Source: Paracoccus benzoatiresistens | GTDB taxonomy: Bacteria > Pseudomonadota > Alphaproteobacteria > Rhodobacterales > Rhodobacteraceae | Assembly (NCBI RefSeq): GCF_026913015.1 | Contig: NZ_JAPTYD010000004.1 | Coordinates: 175,962-239,961 of the forward strand | Direction: 5' to 3' | Length of the DNA stretch: 64,000 bases | Shown: piece after piece, positions 17,610 through 27,211 of the stretch | Position numbering within the stretch: position 1 is the stretch's first letter | How the letters are laid out: every line of letters begins with the position of its first letter | Made by a program: the position numbers and the translations under genes | Notes under the pieces: model-generated | Told to the model about the DNA's origin: nothing | Seen by the model: the letters and a program-made list of their open reading frames with translations, nothing else | The model's database searches: none

Positions 17610-18595
17610 GTCGCGTCTCTCCCCAGGCCCAGGCGGCGCAGCAGGCCCGACAGCCCGCCCGGCGAAAACAGCGCGACCAGCACCAGGATCAGGCCAAAGC
17701 CCAGACGCCAGTGTTCGGAATAGCGCGCCAGCCCTTCCTCGAGCGCGATGGTGACAAGGCCGCCAACCATCGCGCCGGTCAGGCTGCCGATGCCGCCCAG
17801 GACCAGCATCACGATCATCTCGCCCGAGCGGTGCCAGCTCATGTAGGCGGGCGAGACGTAGATGGCCTGGTTGGCCAGCAGAACCCCCGCGATCGAACAA
17901 AGGCAGCCGGCGATGACATAGGCGGTCAGCTGGTAGGGAAAGGGCCTGAAGCCGATGGCCTGCATGCGCAGCGCGCTTTCGCGCGTGCCGGTCAGCACCC
18001 GGCCAAAGCGCGACAGCGTCAGCCGGTAGAGCCCGGCGAAGACCAGGACCAGCAGCGCCAGCGTGACATAGAACATGCCCTGCGCCCCTTGCAGCAGCGG
18101 CATTCCCAGCACCGTGGACCGCGCCGTCAGGGCCACCCCGTCGTCGCCCCCCAGCGTCGAGAAGGACACGAAGAAGAAGAACGCCATCTGCCCGAAGGCC
18201 AGGGTGATCATGATGAAATAGACGCCCCGCGTCCGCAGGCTGATCGCGCCCGTCAGCGCGGCAAAGACGGCCGAAGCCGCGATCCCCGCCAGCAGGTGCA
18301 GGAACAGGTCGTCGATGCCCGCCCGCGACAGGACCGCCACGGCATAGGCGCCGAAGCCCAGATAGGCGGCATGGCCGAAGGACACCATCGCGCCATAGCC
18401 CAGGATCAGGTCCAGCGACAGCGCGGCGATCGCGAAGACCATCATGCGGGTGGCGACGACGATCAGGAACGGCTCGCCCAAGGCATGGGCCAGGGGTGGC
18501 ACCGCGGCCATGAGGGCAAAGATGCACAGCGCCAGCTTCAGCCGTCCGGCTAGGCGCGGACGTGCGGGCGCCAATGCCTGGCTAAGGTCTGTCAT
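17606..18595 (-). CDS. livM: Branched-chain-type ABC permease, LivM type
   Basis: A 329-residue inner-membrane permease with about eight to ten helices. Family features: LSLDLILGYGAMVSFGHAAYLGFGAYA near residues 60-85, YFIMITLAFGQMAFFFF, and the coupling helix around GRVLTGTRESALRMQAIGF. It overlaps livH and livG by four bases on either side, so the block is tightly coupled. Substrate is not directly readable; the linked aryl-CoA ligase suggests an aromatic acid. Confidence 0.92.
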   Translation of the reverse strand: MTDLSQALAPARPRLAGRLKLALCIFALMAAVPPLAHALGEPFLIVVATRMMVFAIAALSLDLILGYGAMVSFGHAAYLGFGAYAVAVLSRAGIDDLFLHLLAGIAASAVFAALTGAISLRTRGVYFIMITLAFGQMAFFFFVSFSTLGGDDGVALTARSTVLGMPLLQGAQGMFYVTLALLVLVFAGLYRLTLSRFGRVLTGTRESALRMQAIGFRPFPYQLTAYVIAGCLCSIAGVLLANQAIYVSPAYMSWHRSGEMIVMLVLGGIGSLTGAMVGGLVTIALEEGLARYSEHWRLGFGLILVLVALFSPGGLSGLLRRLGLGRDAT

Positions 18596-19515
18596 CGCGC
18601 GACGCTCCGCCCGAACAGGCCCGCGGGACGCCAGAACAGCACCGCCGCCATCAGGACATAGACCAGCATCGGCGCGATGGTCCGCCCGGCCTGGGCGGCC
18701 GCGGCCGGGTCCATGATCGATTTCAGGATGATCGGTCCGAACATGCGGCCCAGCGTATCCACGATGCCCGCCAGCAGGGCCGCGCAGAAGGCGCCCTTCA
18801 CCGATCCGACCCCGCCGATCACGATCACCACGAAGGTCAGGATCAGGATGCTGTCGCCCATGCCCGGATCGACCGACAGGATGGGCGAGACAATGGCCCC
18901 CGCAAAGCCCGCCAGCATCGCGCCTGCGGCGAAGACCAGCATGAACAGCCGGTTGATGTCGGTTCCCAGGGCGGACACCATGGACCGGTTCGCGGCCCCC
19001 GCCCGCAGAAGCATCCCGACACGGGTCCGGGCGATCACGAACCACAGCGCCAGCGCCACCCCCAGCCCGACGCCGATCACCCCCAGGCGATAGACCGGAT
19101 AGCGAACCGGGCCGGCCAGAGGGACCGAGCCGGACAGGATTTCGGGCATGGCCACCGACAGCGGCGCCGACCCCCAGATGATCCGCACCAGTTCCGACAG
19201 CACCAGCACAAGGCCGAAGGTCGCCAGGACCTGATCCAGGTGCGACCGGTCATAAAGCCTCCGGAACACCAGCACCTCGAGGACGAGGCCGACGGCCAGC
19301 GTCAGCGGCAGCACCATCGCCAGCGACAGCCAGAAATTGTTCGTCGCGCCCATCATCATCGCCATGACATAGCCGCCCACCATGTAAAGGACGCCATGGG
19401 CCAGGTTGATGAAATCCATGATCCCGAAGACCAGCGTCAGGCCGGCGGCGACCAGGAACAGCAGGATCCCGAACTGGGCGCCGTTCAGAAGCTGAAGAAG
19501 GAAAAGGTTGAACAT
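18592..19515 (-). CDS. livH: Branched-chain-type ABC permease, LivH type
   Basis: A 307-residue permease. It begins LLQLLNGAQFGILLFLVAAG, followed by GIMDFINLAHGVLYMVGGYV, the LivH hallmark, and later VVIVIGGVGSVKGAFCAALL. It forms the membrane channel with LivM. It lies 79 bases downstream of the binding-protein gene and overlaps livM by four bases. Confidence 0.92.
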   Translation of the reverse strand: MFNLFLLQLLNGAQFGILLFLVAAGLTLVFGIMDFINLAHGVLYMVGGYVMAMMMGATNNFWLSLAMVLPLTLAVGLVLEVLVFRRLYDRSHLDQVLATFGLVLVLSELVRIIWGSAPLSVAMPEILSGSVPLAGPVRYPVYRLGVIGVGLGVALALWFVIARTRVGMLLRAGAANRSMVSALGTDINRLFMLVFAAGAMLAGFAGAIVSPILSVDPGMGDSILILTFVVIVIGGVGSVKGAFCAALLAGIVDTLGRMFGPIILKSIMDPAAAAQAGRTIAPMLVYVLMAAVLFWRPAGLFGRSVAR

Positions 19516-19594
19516 CGGCCGTCCCTTGTTCGCATGGGGGGTCCGCCCGGCCCCATAGGGCCGGCCAATCAGCGCCGTTGCCCGCCAGGGGGCG

Positions 19595-20749
19595 TCACTT
19601 CATCGGGCATTCGCCGACATAGCTGTCGGCCGCTGCGGTGAAGACCTTCTCGACGACCGAGGTGCGGTAGTTGCCCTCGTCATCCTTGATGGCCTTGGTC
19701 AGGTAGAAGTCCTGGACGGGGAAGTTGTTCGTCGAGAACGCGAATTCTCCACGCAGGCTGGGAAAGTCGGCGGCTTTCAGGGCCGCGCGCAGGGCTTCGC
19801 GGTCCTCGGTCCCGGCGGCCTTCACGGCGCTGTCGATCAGCATCAGCGAATCGTATCCCCCCATCGCATAGAGCGAGGGCACGCGGCCATAATCCTGCTT
19901 GAAGCTTGCCACGAAGTCCGCGTTGCCCGGCGTGTCCAGGTCGGGCGCCCAGTTCGACCCCGTCAGCATGTCCAGTGCGGCATCCTGTTCGGCGGGCAGC
20001 GTGGTTTCATCGACCGTGAAGGCCGACATCAGCGGGATCGAGGAAAGCCCCGCCTGCCCCCATTGCTTGACCAGGTTCACGCCCATGCCGCCCGGCATGA
20101 AGGCATAGACGGCAGCAGGCTGGGACGCGGCGATCTGGGCCAGCTCCGCCGAGAAATCCAGTTGGCCCAGCGGTACGAACAGCTCGCCCGCGACGTCGCC
20201 CTTGTAGACGGCCTTGAAGCCGTTCAGGCTGTCCTGGCCCGCCTGATAGTTCGGCGCCAGCAGATAGACATTGGCGATCCCCTGCTTGTTCATATGCTCG
20301 GCCAGGACCTGGGGCATCTGGTCGTTCTGGTAGGACACCACGAAGATGTCGGCATTGCAGTCTTTGCCGGCAAAGTTCGACGGACCCGCATTCGGCGATA
20401 CCAGGATCGCGCCGCCCTGCGTCACCGGAGCGGCGATGGCGGTCATGATGTTGGAAAAGATCGGCCCGATCACGAAATCGACGCCCTGCCCTTCCACCAG
20501 TTCGCGGGCCTTCTGGGCCGCGATGTCGGGCTTGCCCTCGTCGTCGACGACGATGATCTCGGCCTCGCGCCCGCCGATCTTGCCGCCCAGGGCCTTTTCG
20601 GCCAGCAGCACGCCGTCGCGGGCATGTTCGCCCAGAACGGCGGGAGGGCCGGACAGCGTCAGAAGGACGCCGATCTTGACCGGGTCTTCGGCAAGGGCGC
20701 CCGACACGAAGGACAGAGTCAGGGCGGTAGAAAGGGCCAGAAGGCGCAT
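19595..20749 (-). CDS. Periplasmic substrate-binding protein of HAAT-family ABC importer
   Basis: A 384-residue secreted protein with a clear signal peptide (MRLLALSTALTLSFVSGALA, cleaved after residue 20). The mature part has the type I periplasmic-binding fold of LivK-like proteins: IGVLLTLSGPPAVLGEHARDG, FVIGPIFSNIMTAIAAPVTQ and YAMGGYDSLMLIDSAVKA. It captures the substrate and delivers it to LivHM. It is the first gene of the importer-ligase cluster. The promoter should lie in the AT-rich stretch just upstream. Ligand is unknown; the ligase neighbour suggests an aromatic acid. Confidence 0.9.
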   Translation of the reverse strand: MRLLALSTALTLSFVSGALAEDPVKIGVLLTLSGPPAVLGEHARDGVLLAEKALGGKIGGREAEIIVVDDEGKPDIAAQKARELVEGQGVDFVIGPIFSNIMTAIAAPVTQGGAILVSPNAGPSNFAGKDCNADIFVVSYQNDQMPQVLAEHMNKQGIANVYLLAPNYQAGQDSLNGFKAVYKGDVAGELFVPLGQLDFSAELAQIAASQPAAVYAFMPGGMGVNLVKQWGQAGLSSIPLMSAFTVDETTLPAEQDAALDMLTGSNWAPDLDTPGNADFVASFKQDYGRVPSLYAMGGYDSLMLIDSAVKAAGTEDREALRAALKAADFPSLRGEFAFSTNNFPVQDFYLTKAIKDDEGNYRTSVVEKVFTAAADSYVGECPMK

Positions 20750-21246
20750 GCGGACAGGTTCCTGTTGGGTGCTTCGTTATTTGTTGTTGGAAACAATTTC
20801 ATGCATAAAGCTTCCATCGCGCAAGAAGAATATTGAGCCTGACCGAAATTGCCTGGCCGGGCGGCATCAGATGCGCTGCCCCGCTGCATCCCGATACCGG
20901 AAAGCAGGAAGGTCAGCAGGGGCAGCATCCGTGCGCTTGTCCCGCCAGTCCGCCCAAGGGCCGGACCGCCTCGCACGATGCGCGAAGAGCACCGCACCGT
21001 CCAACGCCTCAAGATGCTGCGGCCCCAGATCGACGATCAGCTTTCGGGTGCCGGGCTGGAAATCCGGCAGGATCAGTGCATCCGGCGCAAGGAACAAGAG
21101 GCCGGAATGCGACGGCGGAGGTCTGTCACAGACATGGCCTCAGCCCGACGCCGTTGCCATGTACAAGGCGCCAAGCTGCCGATCCGCAAACCTCAGCCTT
21201 GCGCCAGGACCGGTGGAAAGGTCGTTGTCTTTTTCAGGCGACGTCC
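20750..21246. other. Intergenic region with importer promoter and a possible gene remnant
   Basis: The left 60 bases are AT-rich and hold TCGTTATTTGTT (20774) and TTCATGCAT (20798), shared with the CoA ligase leader. On the minus strand about 20867-21133 there is an open stretch without an ATG that looks coding (GTRKLIVDLGPQHLEALDG, AHRARRSGPWADWRDKRTD, FRYRDAAGQRI). I do not recognise it. It may be the tail of a lost gene. Confidence 0.35.
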
Positions 21247-23337
21247 TCAAAGCGAGGGGGACGTGCTCACGATACGCAGCGACAGACCCTCGTATGGATC
21301 AAGCTTGATTGCGAGAGCGCCATCTTCATCCAAATCCCCGACGATCGTTTCTGCGATCATATCGACCACCGGCCCGGGCGGAACTTCGGACAGGTGAATG
21401 GTTTCCTGGATTGGCTCGGCGCTGAAATTCAACGCTGTCACCTGTGTTCCCCGCCCGTTGGGCAGGACATGAACCATCACCAGAAGACCTGCCGCGGAGA
21501 CATCGGGAATATGGGTCTGGTGGCTTGCGGCAATGCCATAGGCTTCCCTGACAGCCAGAAGACGCTTGAGCTGCGACGCGAAGGAATCAGGTTGTTCCAG
21601 TTGCTCGCAGACCGATCCGTAAAGAGAACGGGCCCTTGGTATGCCGTCCGGTGAAAAGGCCTGCTCCGCGGCCTGTCCGGTAAGGTCATACGCTCCACGC
21701 TCTATCCAGCGCGTGTCACCGTCCGACATGAGATCCTGCACTTCGCCGGGGTTCAAGGGCAACGCCCCGACAAGGTCCCAACCCGACAGGGCAAACACAC
21801 CTGGCTGGAATGCATTGTACATGACAAGCAGCAGGTGGACCTTCTTGATAAGCTGGATATCTTCGCCGGCTATCTCGTCAAGGTCGGAAATGCCGAGTGC
21901 GGCGGTTATCACGCTTGCAGTCGTGCAGGCAATTCCGTTGGTCACGAAAGGAAGATTGTAGGGCGCGTTGGTCCCGGTCAGCTTTTCCCTGATTTCATCG
22001 CGCAAATGCATTCGCAGCGTGCGCCCCTGCCAGGTCTTGCCTGCAAAGGTGTAGATATCGTCGGCGTGCAGGGTCCAGAAATGGACCAGCTCCGTGGTAA
22101 GTTCATCGTGGTTCTGAAGGGCATGGATCAGGGATGCCGGATCAATGCCGAAATCATGCACCATCCGGAGCATCATGCGCAGAAACTCCGTATTACCGGT
22201 AAGAAGCGCATGGTGATAGGCAGGCCTCGTGATGAAGTCGTAGGAAAGATCCGCCCCGCCTTTCGACATCGTGGCGATGTCGTCAACCGTGAGGTTCAAC
22301 TCCTGGAACGAAAAGCCCCCGGCCTTCCGGATCATGCCGGCAAGCAAGGCGTTCCCGGTGACGGAGAGAGGATGGCTTTCCGACCAGGCGGGGCCCTCGG
22401 TCCGGCGCTCTACGCCAAGGAACCCGTTCGCGTCGAGCCGCAGCCCCCGCGCACCCATGTGATCGATCGAGTGCAGGGCGTCACCGATGATCATCTGCTG
22501 CGCCGCAAAGGAGGGATCGAGCCAGTTCAGGCTGGGCTGGCCTTCCTTGAAATAGTGAAGGTACACCCAACGGCGGACTTTTCCATCCACGCCGACCACC
22601 GGGCCGGTCACGCTCCAGTCGGTTTCCTTGACGCCTGGCTCGAAGAAAATGACCCGTTGCAACTGCCCGACGATCAGTCCGCGTTCCTTGAGGTGATCGA
22701 CGATTGCCGGAGACAGGTTGGCGGCATCCCGCCCCTCTGGAACGTCGGGAAGCAGGGGCCATTCCTCTTCGGGAACCTCCACCATGTGATAGAGACCGGG
22801 ATAGACAGAGTGGTTCATCTCCGCCAACCGGAAGTCGGGTCCCTTGCCGGTATGGGCGGGTATCACGTCATCAATGACGACCGCATTGTGGGCGGCCGCC
22901 ATGCGGCTGATCGCCAGAAATTCTTCCGTTGTTCCGAAAACAGGGTCCGTTCCGAATCCGGTCCGGTCGAAATTGCCATCTATCGTCGGCGTATATCTTC
23001 CGTCCCTGTAACCCCCCGCCTGCTTGGTGGGGCCGGTGTGTATCGCCCGAACCCCCATCGAGGCCAGTGCCGACCACAGCCGGGCATCGCCCAGTGCCCC
23101 AAGAACCGACTCGCCGGGGCGCGTGATGATGGAAGGCGGATAGGCCGTAAACCATACCGGAGCGATCGCCGAAGCTGCACGAGGCCTGGATTCCGCATAG
23201 GGATTTTGCCACATGCGGCCCCTGCCACCATAGTTCTCAGCATGGCGCCGTGCTTGATAAAGCATTGACAGGGAAACCAGCTTATCAATCGTGTCGGCGT
23301 CCGGAGTTGCGGTCATCAAGGGTATTCCCATCTTCAC
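21247..23337 (-). CDS. GH13 alpha-glucan enzyme, trehalose-synthase-like
   Basis: A 696-residue glycoside hydrolase family 13 protein. The catalytic triad is visible: nucleophile Asp in [16 protein letters not shown], acid/base Glu in [11 protein letters not shown], and the transition-state Asp in [10 protein letters not shown]. The N-terminus [20 protein letters not shown] and the block [20 protein letters not shown] recall a proteobacterial subgroup annotated as trehalose synthase (possibly GH13 subfamily 33). It would interconvert trehalose and maltose and so feed the maltokinase-GlgE route next door. Start is uncertain: GTG 23337, or ATG at 23331 or 23316. It is 164 bases downstream of glgB on the same strand. 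Confidence 0.75.
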   Translation of the reverse strand: MKMGIPLMTATPDADTIDKLVSLSMLYQARRHAENYGGRGRMWQNPYAESRPRAASAIAPVWFTAYPPSIITRPGESVLGALGDARLWSALASMGVRAIHTGPTKQAGGYRDGRYTPTIDGNFDRTGFGTDPVFGTTEEFLAISRMAAAHNAVVIDDVIPAHTGKGPDFRLAEMNHSVYPGLYHMVEVPEEEWPLLPDVPEGRDAANLSPAIVDHLKERGLIVGQLQRVIFFEPGVKETDWSVTGPVVGVDGKVRRWVYLHYFKEGQPSLNWLDPSFAAQQMIIGDALHSIDHMGARGLRLDANGFLGVERRTEGPAWSESHPLSVTGNALLAGMIRKAGGFSFQELNLTVDDIATMSKGGADLSYDFITRPAYHHALLTGNTEFLRMMLRMVHDFGIDPASLIHALQNHDELTTELVHFWTLHADDIYTFAGKTWQGRTLRMHLRDEIREKLTGTNAPYNLPFVTNGIACTTASVITAALGISDLDEIAGEDIQLIKKVHLLLVMYNAFQPGVFALSGWDLVGALPLNPGEVQDLMSDGDTRWIERGAYDLTGQAAEQAFSPDGIPRARSLYGSVCEQLEQPDSFASQLKRLLAVREAYGIAASHQTHIPDVSAAGLLVMVHVLPNGRGTQVTALNFSAEPIQETIHLSEVPPGPVVDMIAETIVGDLDEDGALAIKLDPYEGLSLRIVSTSPSL

Positions 23338-23466
23338 GTTGCCTAGCAGTAACAGCAGAAAATAGTGCGAGTTCCTCAGTCAAGGCCGCTATCCCCATGC
23401 CTCGCCACGGGCATGGCAAGCTGGCGATGATGTTTGCTGGCTGGCCAGCAGGCATGATTGCTGGTC

Positions 23467-23497
23467 CCGGATGCAGCCGCTTTCTGCGGCACCCGGG
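23467..23497 (-). terminator. Nested hairpin after glgB
   Basis: GCCGC-TTTCT-GCGGC (23476-23490) sits inside an outer CCCGG (23467-23471) / CCGGG (23493-23497) pair, immediately past the glgB stop. There is no T tract, so termination is uncertain. Confidence 0.3.
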
Positions 23498-23501
23498 TCC
23501 T

Positions 23502-25655
23502 TTATTCGGGAAACAGCACGATCGTCGCCAGCGGTGGAAGCGTCAGGCGAAGGGATGCCGTACGCCCGTGCCATGCGATGTCCTCGGTCTGGAGCGGCTC
23601 ATGGTTGACGACACCCGACCCGCCGTAAGTGTCGGCGTCGGTGTTGAGAATTTCGCGCCAGCCGCCCGGTTTCGGCACACCGATGCGATAGTCGTGGCGC
23701 ACCGCGGGCGTCAGGTTGCACACGACCACCGCAGGAGGAGCATCGTCGTCCGACTTTCGCATATAGACCAGAACGCTTTGCTCGGCATCGCTGGCATCGA
23801 TCCATTTGAACCCGTCGGGATCGCAGTCCAGCCTGTGCAGCGCAGGCAGGTCGCGATAAAGCCGGTTCAGGTCCTTGATCAGCCGTTGCATCCCGCTGTG
23901 CAGGGGATCCTCCAGCAGGTGCCAGTCCAGCGACTGGTCGTGGTTCCATTCGCGGTCCTGCGCGAACTCGCCGCCCATGAACAGCAGCTTTTTGCCGGGA
24001 TGAGTCCACATGAAGGCGAAGTATGCGCGCAGGTTGGCAAATTTCTGCCATCTGTCGCCCGCCATCTGCCGGATCAGCGATCCCTTGCCATGCACGACCT
24101 CGTCATGGCTCAGCGGCAGCACGAAGTCCTCGGAGAACGCATAGACCAGGCCAAAGGTCAGGTCGTTCTGATGGTAGCGGCGATAGAGGGGGTCACGACG
24201 GAAATAGCCCAGCGTGTCGTGCATCCAACCCATGTTCCATTTGAACCCGAAGCCAAGGCCCCCTTCCTTCACCGGGCGGCTGACCTTGGGAAAGGCGGTG
24301 GATTCCTCGGCAATGGTGATGGCGCCGGGATAGTCCTCGTGGACGCGTTCGTTCACGTTGCGCAGGAAGTCGATCGCCTCGAGGTTCTCGTTCCCGCCGA
24401 ACTGGTTGGGGATCCATTGGCCCGGCTGCCGCGAATAGTCGAGATACAGCATGGAGGCCACCGCATCCACGCGCAGCGCGTCGATATGGAACCTGTCGAG
24501 CCAGTAAAGCGCGCTGGCCTGCAGGAAATTCGCCACTTCACGCCGGCCGAAGTTGTAGATCAGCGTGTTCCAGTCCTGATGGAACCCTTGCCGCGGGTCT
24601 TCATGTTCGTAAAGAGCGGTCCCGTCGAACCGGCCCAGTCCGTGGGCGTCGGCCGGGAAATGCGCCGGAACCCAGTCGATGATGACGCCGATGCCTGCGG
24701 CGTGCAGCCGGTCCACCAGCCGCGCAAAGGCCTCGGCCGAGCCATAGCGGCTGGTCGGGGCGAACAGGCCGATGGGCTGATACCCCCAGGATCCGGTAAA
24801 GGGATGTTCCGACACCGGCAGGAACTCCACATGGGTGAAGCCCATGTCTGTCACGTAGGGGACCAGAAGGTCGGCGATGGCGTCGTAGTCCAGAACCTCG
24901 CCCTCGCCGCCGCGTCGCCATGATCCCAGGTGAACCTCGTAGATCGAGATCGGGGCCTTGCGGTCCTGCCGCGCAGCCCTGCGTGTCATCCAGTCCCCAT
25001 CCTGCCAGGGATAATCGGGCAGCCCGCTGATGACCGAGGCGGTTCCGGGCGATTGCTCGTGCGAGAAGCCCATCGGGTCGGCCTTCAGCGGCATCCGTTC
25101 GCCATGGGCGCTGATGATCTCGTACTTGTAAAGCTCGCCCACCGACAGGCCGGGGATGAACAGTTCCCACAAGCCGGGTCCCAAGCGCCTGCGCATCGGA
25201 TGGCGGCGGCCGTCCCAGGCGTTGAAGTCTCCGACCACGCTGACCCGCCTCGCATTGGGCGCCCAGACGACGAAGGCCACGCCCTCGACGCCCTCGTGGG
25301 TGATCGGGTGCGCGCCCAGCTTTTCGTATAGCTGCCGATGCCGCCCCTCGGCGATCAGGTATTCGTCCATCTCGCCCAGAACGAGACCGAAGCGATAGGG
25401 ATCCTCGACCACCCAGGTGCGATCGCCGGATTTCATCTCCAACTGGTACTGGTTGCCGCCGAAGGGTCCGGCAAAGAAGCCCTCGCGGTGTATGCGTTCC
25501 AGGGGCGTGCGCTTGCCGTCGGAAAGGACCGCGACCTCGGAGGCCTGCGGCGCAAAGACCCGCACCTCGCCCTCATGGGGGCCCAGGATGGCAAAGGGGT
25601 TGGGATGGCTACCACGCAGGATAGCCTCGATATCGCCTGTCGAGGCACCGCTCAT
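23502..25655 (-). CDS. glgB: 1,4-alpha-glucan branching enzyme
   Basis: A 717-residue branching enzyme (GH13 with N-terminal CBM48). The N-terminal module begins [19 protein letters not shown]. The catalytic barrel has the nucleophile Asp in [18 protein letters not shown], acid/base Glu in [14 protein letters not shown], and Asp in [37 protein letters not shown] is a GlgB signature. It introduces alpha-1,6 branches into linear alpha-glucan made by GlgE. Start ATG 25655 overlaps the maltokinase stop by four bases, so GlgE, maltokinase and GlgB are co-translated in pathway order. Confidence 0.95.
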   Translation of the reverse strand: MSGASTGDIEAILRGSHPNPFAILGPHEGEVRVFAPQASEVAVLSDGKRTPLERIHREGFFAGPFGGNQYQLEMKSGDRTWVVEDPYRFGLVLGEMDEYLIAEGRHRQLYEKLGAHPITHEGVEGVAFVVWAPNARRVSVVGDFNAWDGRRHPMRRRLGPGLWELFIPGLSVGELYKYEIISAHGERMPLKADPMGFSHEQSPGTASVISGLPDYPWQDGDWMTRRAARQDRKAPISIYEVHLGSWRRGGEGEVLDYDAIADLLVPYVTDMGFTHVEFLPVSEHPFTGSWGYQPIGLFAPTSRYGSAEAFARLVDRLHAAGIGVIIDWVPAHFPADAHGLGRFDGTALYEHEDPRQGFHQDWNTLIYNFGRREVANFLQASALYWLDRFHIDALRVDAVASMLYLDYSRQPGQWIPNQFGGNENLEAIDFLRNVNERVHEDYPGAITIAEESTAFPKVSRPVKEGGLGFGFKWNMGWMHDTLGYFRRDPLYRRYHQNDLTFGLVYAFSEDFVLPLSHDEVVHGKGSLIRQMAGDRWQKFANLRAYFAFMWTHPGKKLLFMGGEFAQDREWNHDQSLDWHLLEDPLHSGMQRLIKDLNRLYRDLPALHRLDCDPDGFKWIDASDAEQSVLVYMRKSDDDAPPAVVVCNLTPAVRHDYRIGVPKPGGWREILNTDADTYGGSGVVNHEPLQTEDIAWHGRTASLRLTLPPLATIVLFPE

Positions 25656-27211
25656 TCGCCACTCCGTTCCAAGAGATTGAGAATCCCCTTCAAGGGAATG
25701 CCGATCCAGGCGGGCCTGTTGCTCAACTCGTACCCCGCCTCGTAGATCGCCTTGTGCAGCAGGAAGAAGTCCAGCAGCGCCTCGCGCGATGCGGCATCCT
25801 GGGGCAGGTTCGCCGCACCTTCCGAATGGGTCCCGTAGGCATCCAGGAAGTCGCGGATGACCATCCGCCGCCATGTCTCTACGCGCTCCAGCCTGCGTTC
25901 CGCCGTGCTGCCGGACCCGTCCCTCTGGCGCGAGATCACGGTCATCGCGGCATAGTCGAAGGACCGCAGCATTCCCGCCACGTCGCGCAAGGGCGAGGAT
26001 TTCTCGCGCCGTTCGGCAAGGCTGCGGGCGGGCTCGCCCTCGAAGTCGATGATCGCCACGTCGTTCCGGGCCAGCAGCACCTGTCCCAGGTGGAAGTCGC
26101 CGTGGATGCGCGACAGCTTGCAGGCTGGCGCAAGGTCTGCCACTGCCCGCAGCCGCGACAGCAGCGCCTCGCGCTGCGCCAGAAAGGATTGCGCCAGGGG
26201 GGCGGCCTGCTCGGGCAACTGCGCCTGTTCCAGCCGCGCAATCAGCGCCTGCGCCTCGGCCTCGGCATCCAGCGACCACTTGCCAAGCTGCTCCGGCGTC
26301 AGGTCCTCGGTCGCGAAGGCCGGATCGTCGGTGCTGGTCGCCAAGGCCTTGTGCAGTTCCGCAGTGCGCTGTCCCAGAATCGAACCCACGCTGAGCGGGA
26401 AGTCGAAGCTGGCGTCCTCTGGCCGCCCTTCGCCGCCCGGGGACCGCGTTCCGGTCTTGTGCATCTCGGCTTCCAGGGCGTCGATGATGCCGGTCCAGGC
26501 GTCGCCCCGGTTCGGGAAAAAGGCAAATGCCGCGGCCAGGGTCGTCGATCCATGCGCGACCTGGCCCAGGAAGCGCGGCGTATGTTCATAGCCCGCGACT
26601 TCCGTCAGGAACTTCGCAACTTCCACATCCGGCTGCTCGCCCTCGCGGATGCGGCGATAGAGCTTCAGGATGATCTTGTCACCGAAGGCGATGGACAGGT
26701 TCGACTGTTCCGCGCCAAGCTGCCGGGGATCGCCCGGATTCTCGATCCGGCGCAGGGCGTCCGTTCCCTCGAAACGCAGGGATCCGACAGGGCGGTTCTC
26801 CTTCATCGCGTCCAGCAGCAGTTGCGGCAGACGCTGGTCATAGGCGCCGTCGATCAGCGTTCCCGACCGGTCGTTATGGCGGACCCTGGCCAACGTATAG
26901 GACAGCTCCGACGCACCGGCACGCAGGTTCCCATCCCCCCACCGGGCCGAGATCGGCAGCAGATAGCTTTGATCCTCGACGCCGACTGTCACGTCGACAG
27001 AAACCAGCTCATGCTCGCCCCCTGCCAGATCGCCCAGAGGTGTCATGCGGACCGCGCTGATCGCCTTGTCCTTGCCCGCGAACCAGCGCTGCAATGGCAG
27101 CCATCGCGGCAGGACCTCATCCGTGAACTGCGTCCCCCCGGGCCCCCCGAGGGCCGTCGCCACCCGCCCGTCGCGCGCGTCCAAGGTCATGAACTCCGGC
27201 AGGATATCCAT
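25652..27211 (-). CDS. Maltokinase (Mak/Pep2 type), stand-alone
   Basis: A 519-residue kinase of the aminoglycoside-phosphotransferase fold that makes maltose 1-phosphate from maltose and ATP. Features: [20 protein letters not shown] near residue 28, [20 protein letters not shown], the catalytic loop [14 protein letters not shown] near 370, and the metal site [12 protein letters not shown]. In many Proteobacteria this domain is the C-terminal half of a TreS-Mak fusion. Here the gene starts at what would be the linker, overlapping the glgE stop by one base, and no TreS domain is attached. The GH13 enzyme downstream of glgB may supply that activity. Confidence 0.88.
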   Translation of the reverse strand: MDILPEFMTLDARDGRVATALGGPGGTQFTDEVLPRWLPLQRWFAGKDKAISAVRMTPLGDLAGGEHELVSVDVTVGVEDQSYLLPISARWGDGNLRAGASELSYTLARVRHNDRSGTLIDGAYDQRLPQLLLDAMKENRPVGSLRFEGTDALRRIENPGDPRQLGAEQSNLSIAFGDKIILKLYRRIREGEQPDVEVAKFLTEVAGYEHTPRFLGQVAHGSTTLAAAFAFFPNRGDAWTGIIDALEAEMHKTGTRSPGGEGRPEDASFDFPLSVGSILGQRTAELHKALATSTDDPAFATEDLTPEQLGKWSLDAEAEAQALIARLEQAQLPEQAAPLAQSFLAQREALLSRLRAVADLAPACKLSRIHGDFHLGQVLLARNDVAIIDFEGEPARSLAERREKSSPLRDVAGMLRSFDYAAMTVISRQRDGSGSTAERRLERVETWRRMVIRDFLDAYGTHSEGAANLPQDAASREALLDFFLLHKAIYEAGYELSNRPAWIGIPLKGILNLLERSGE

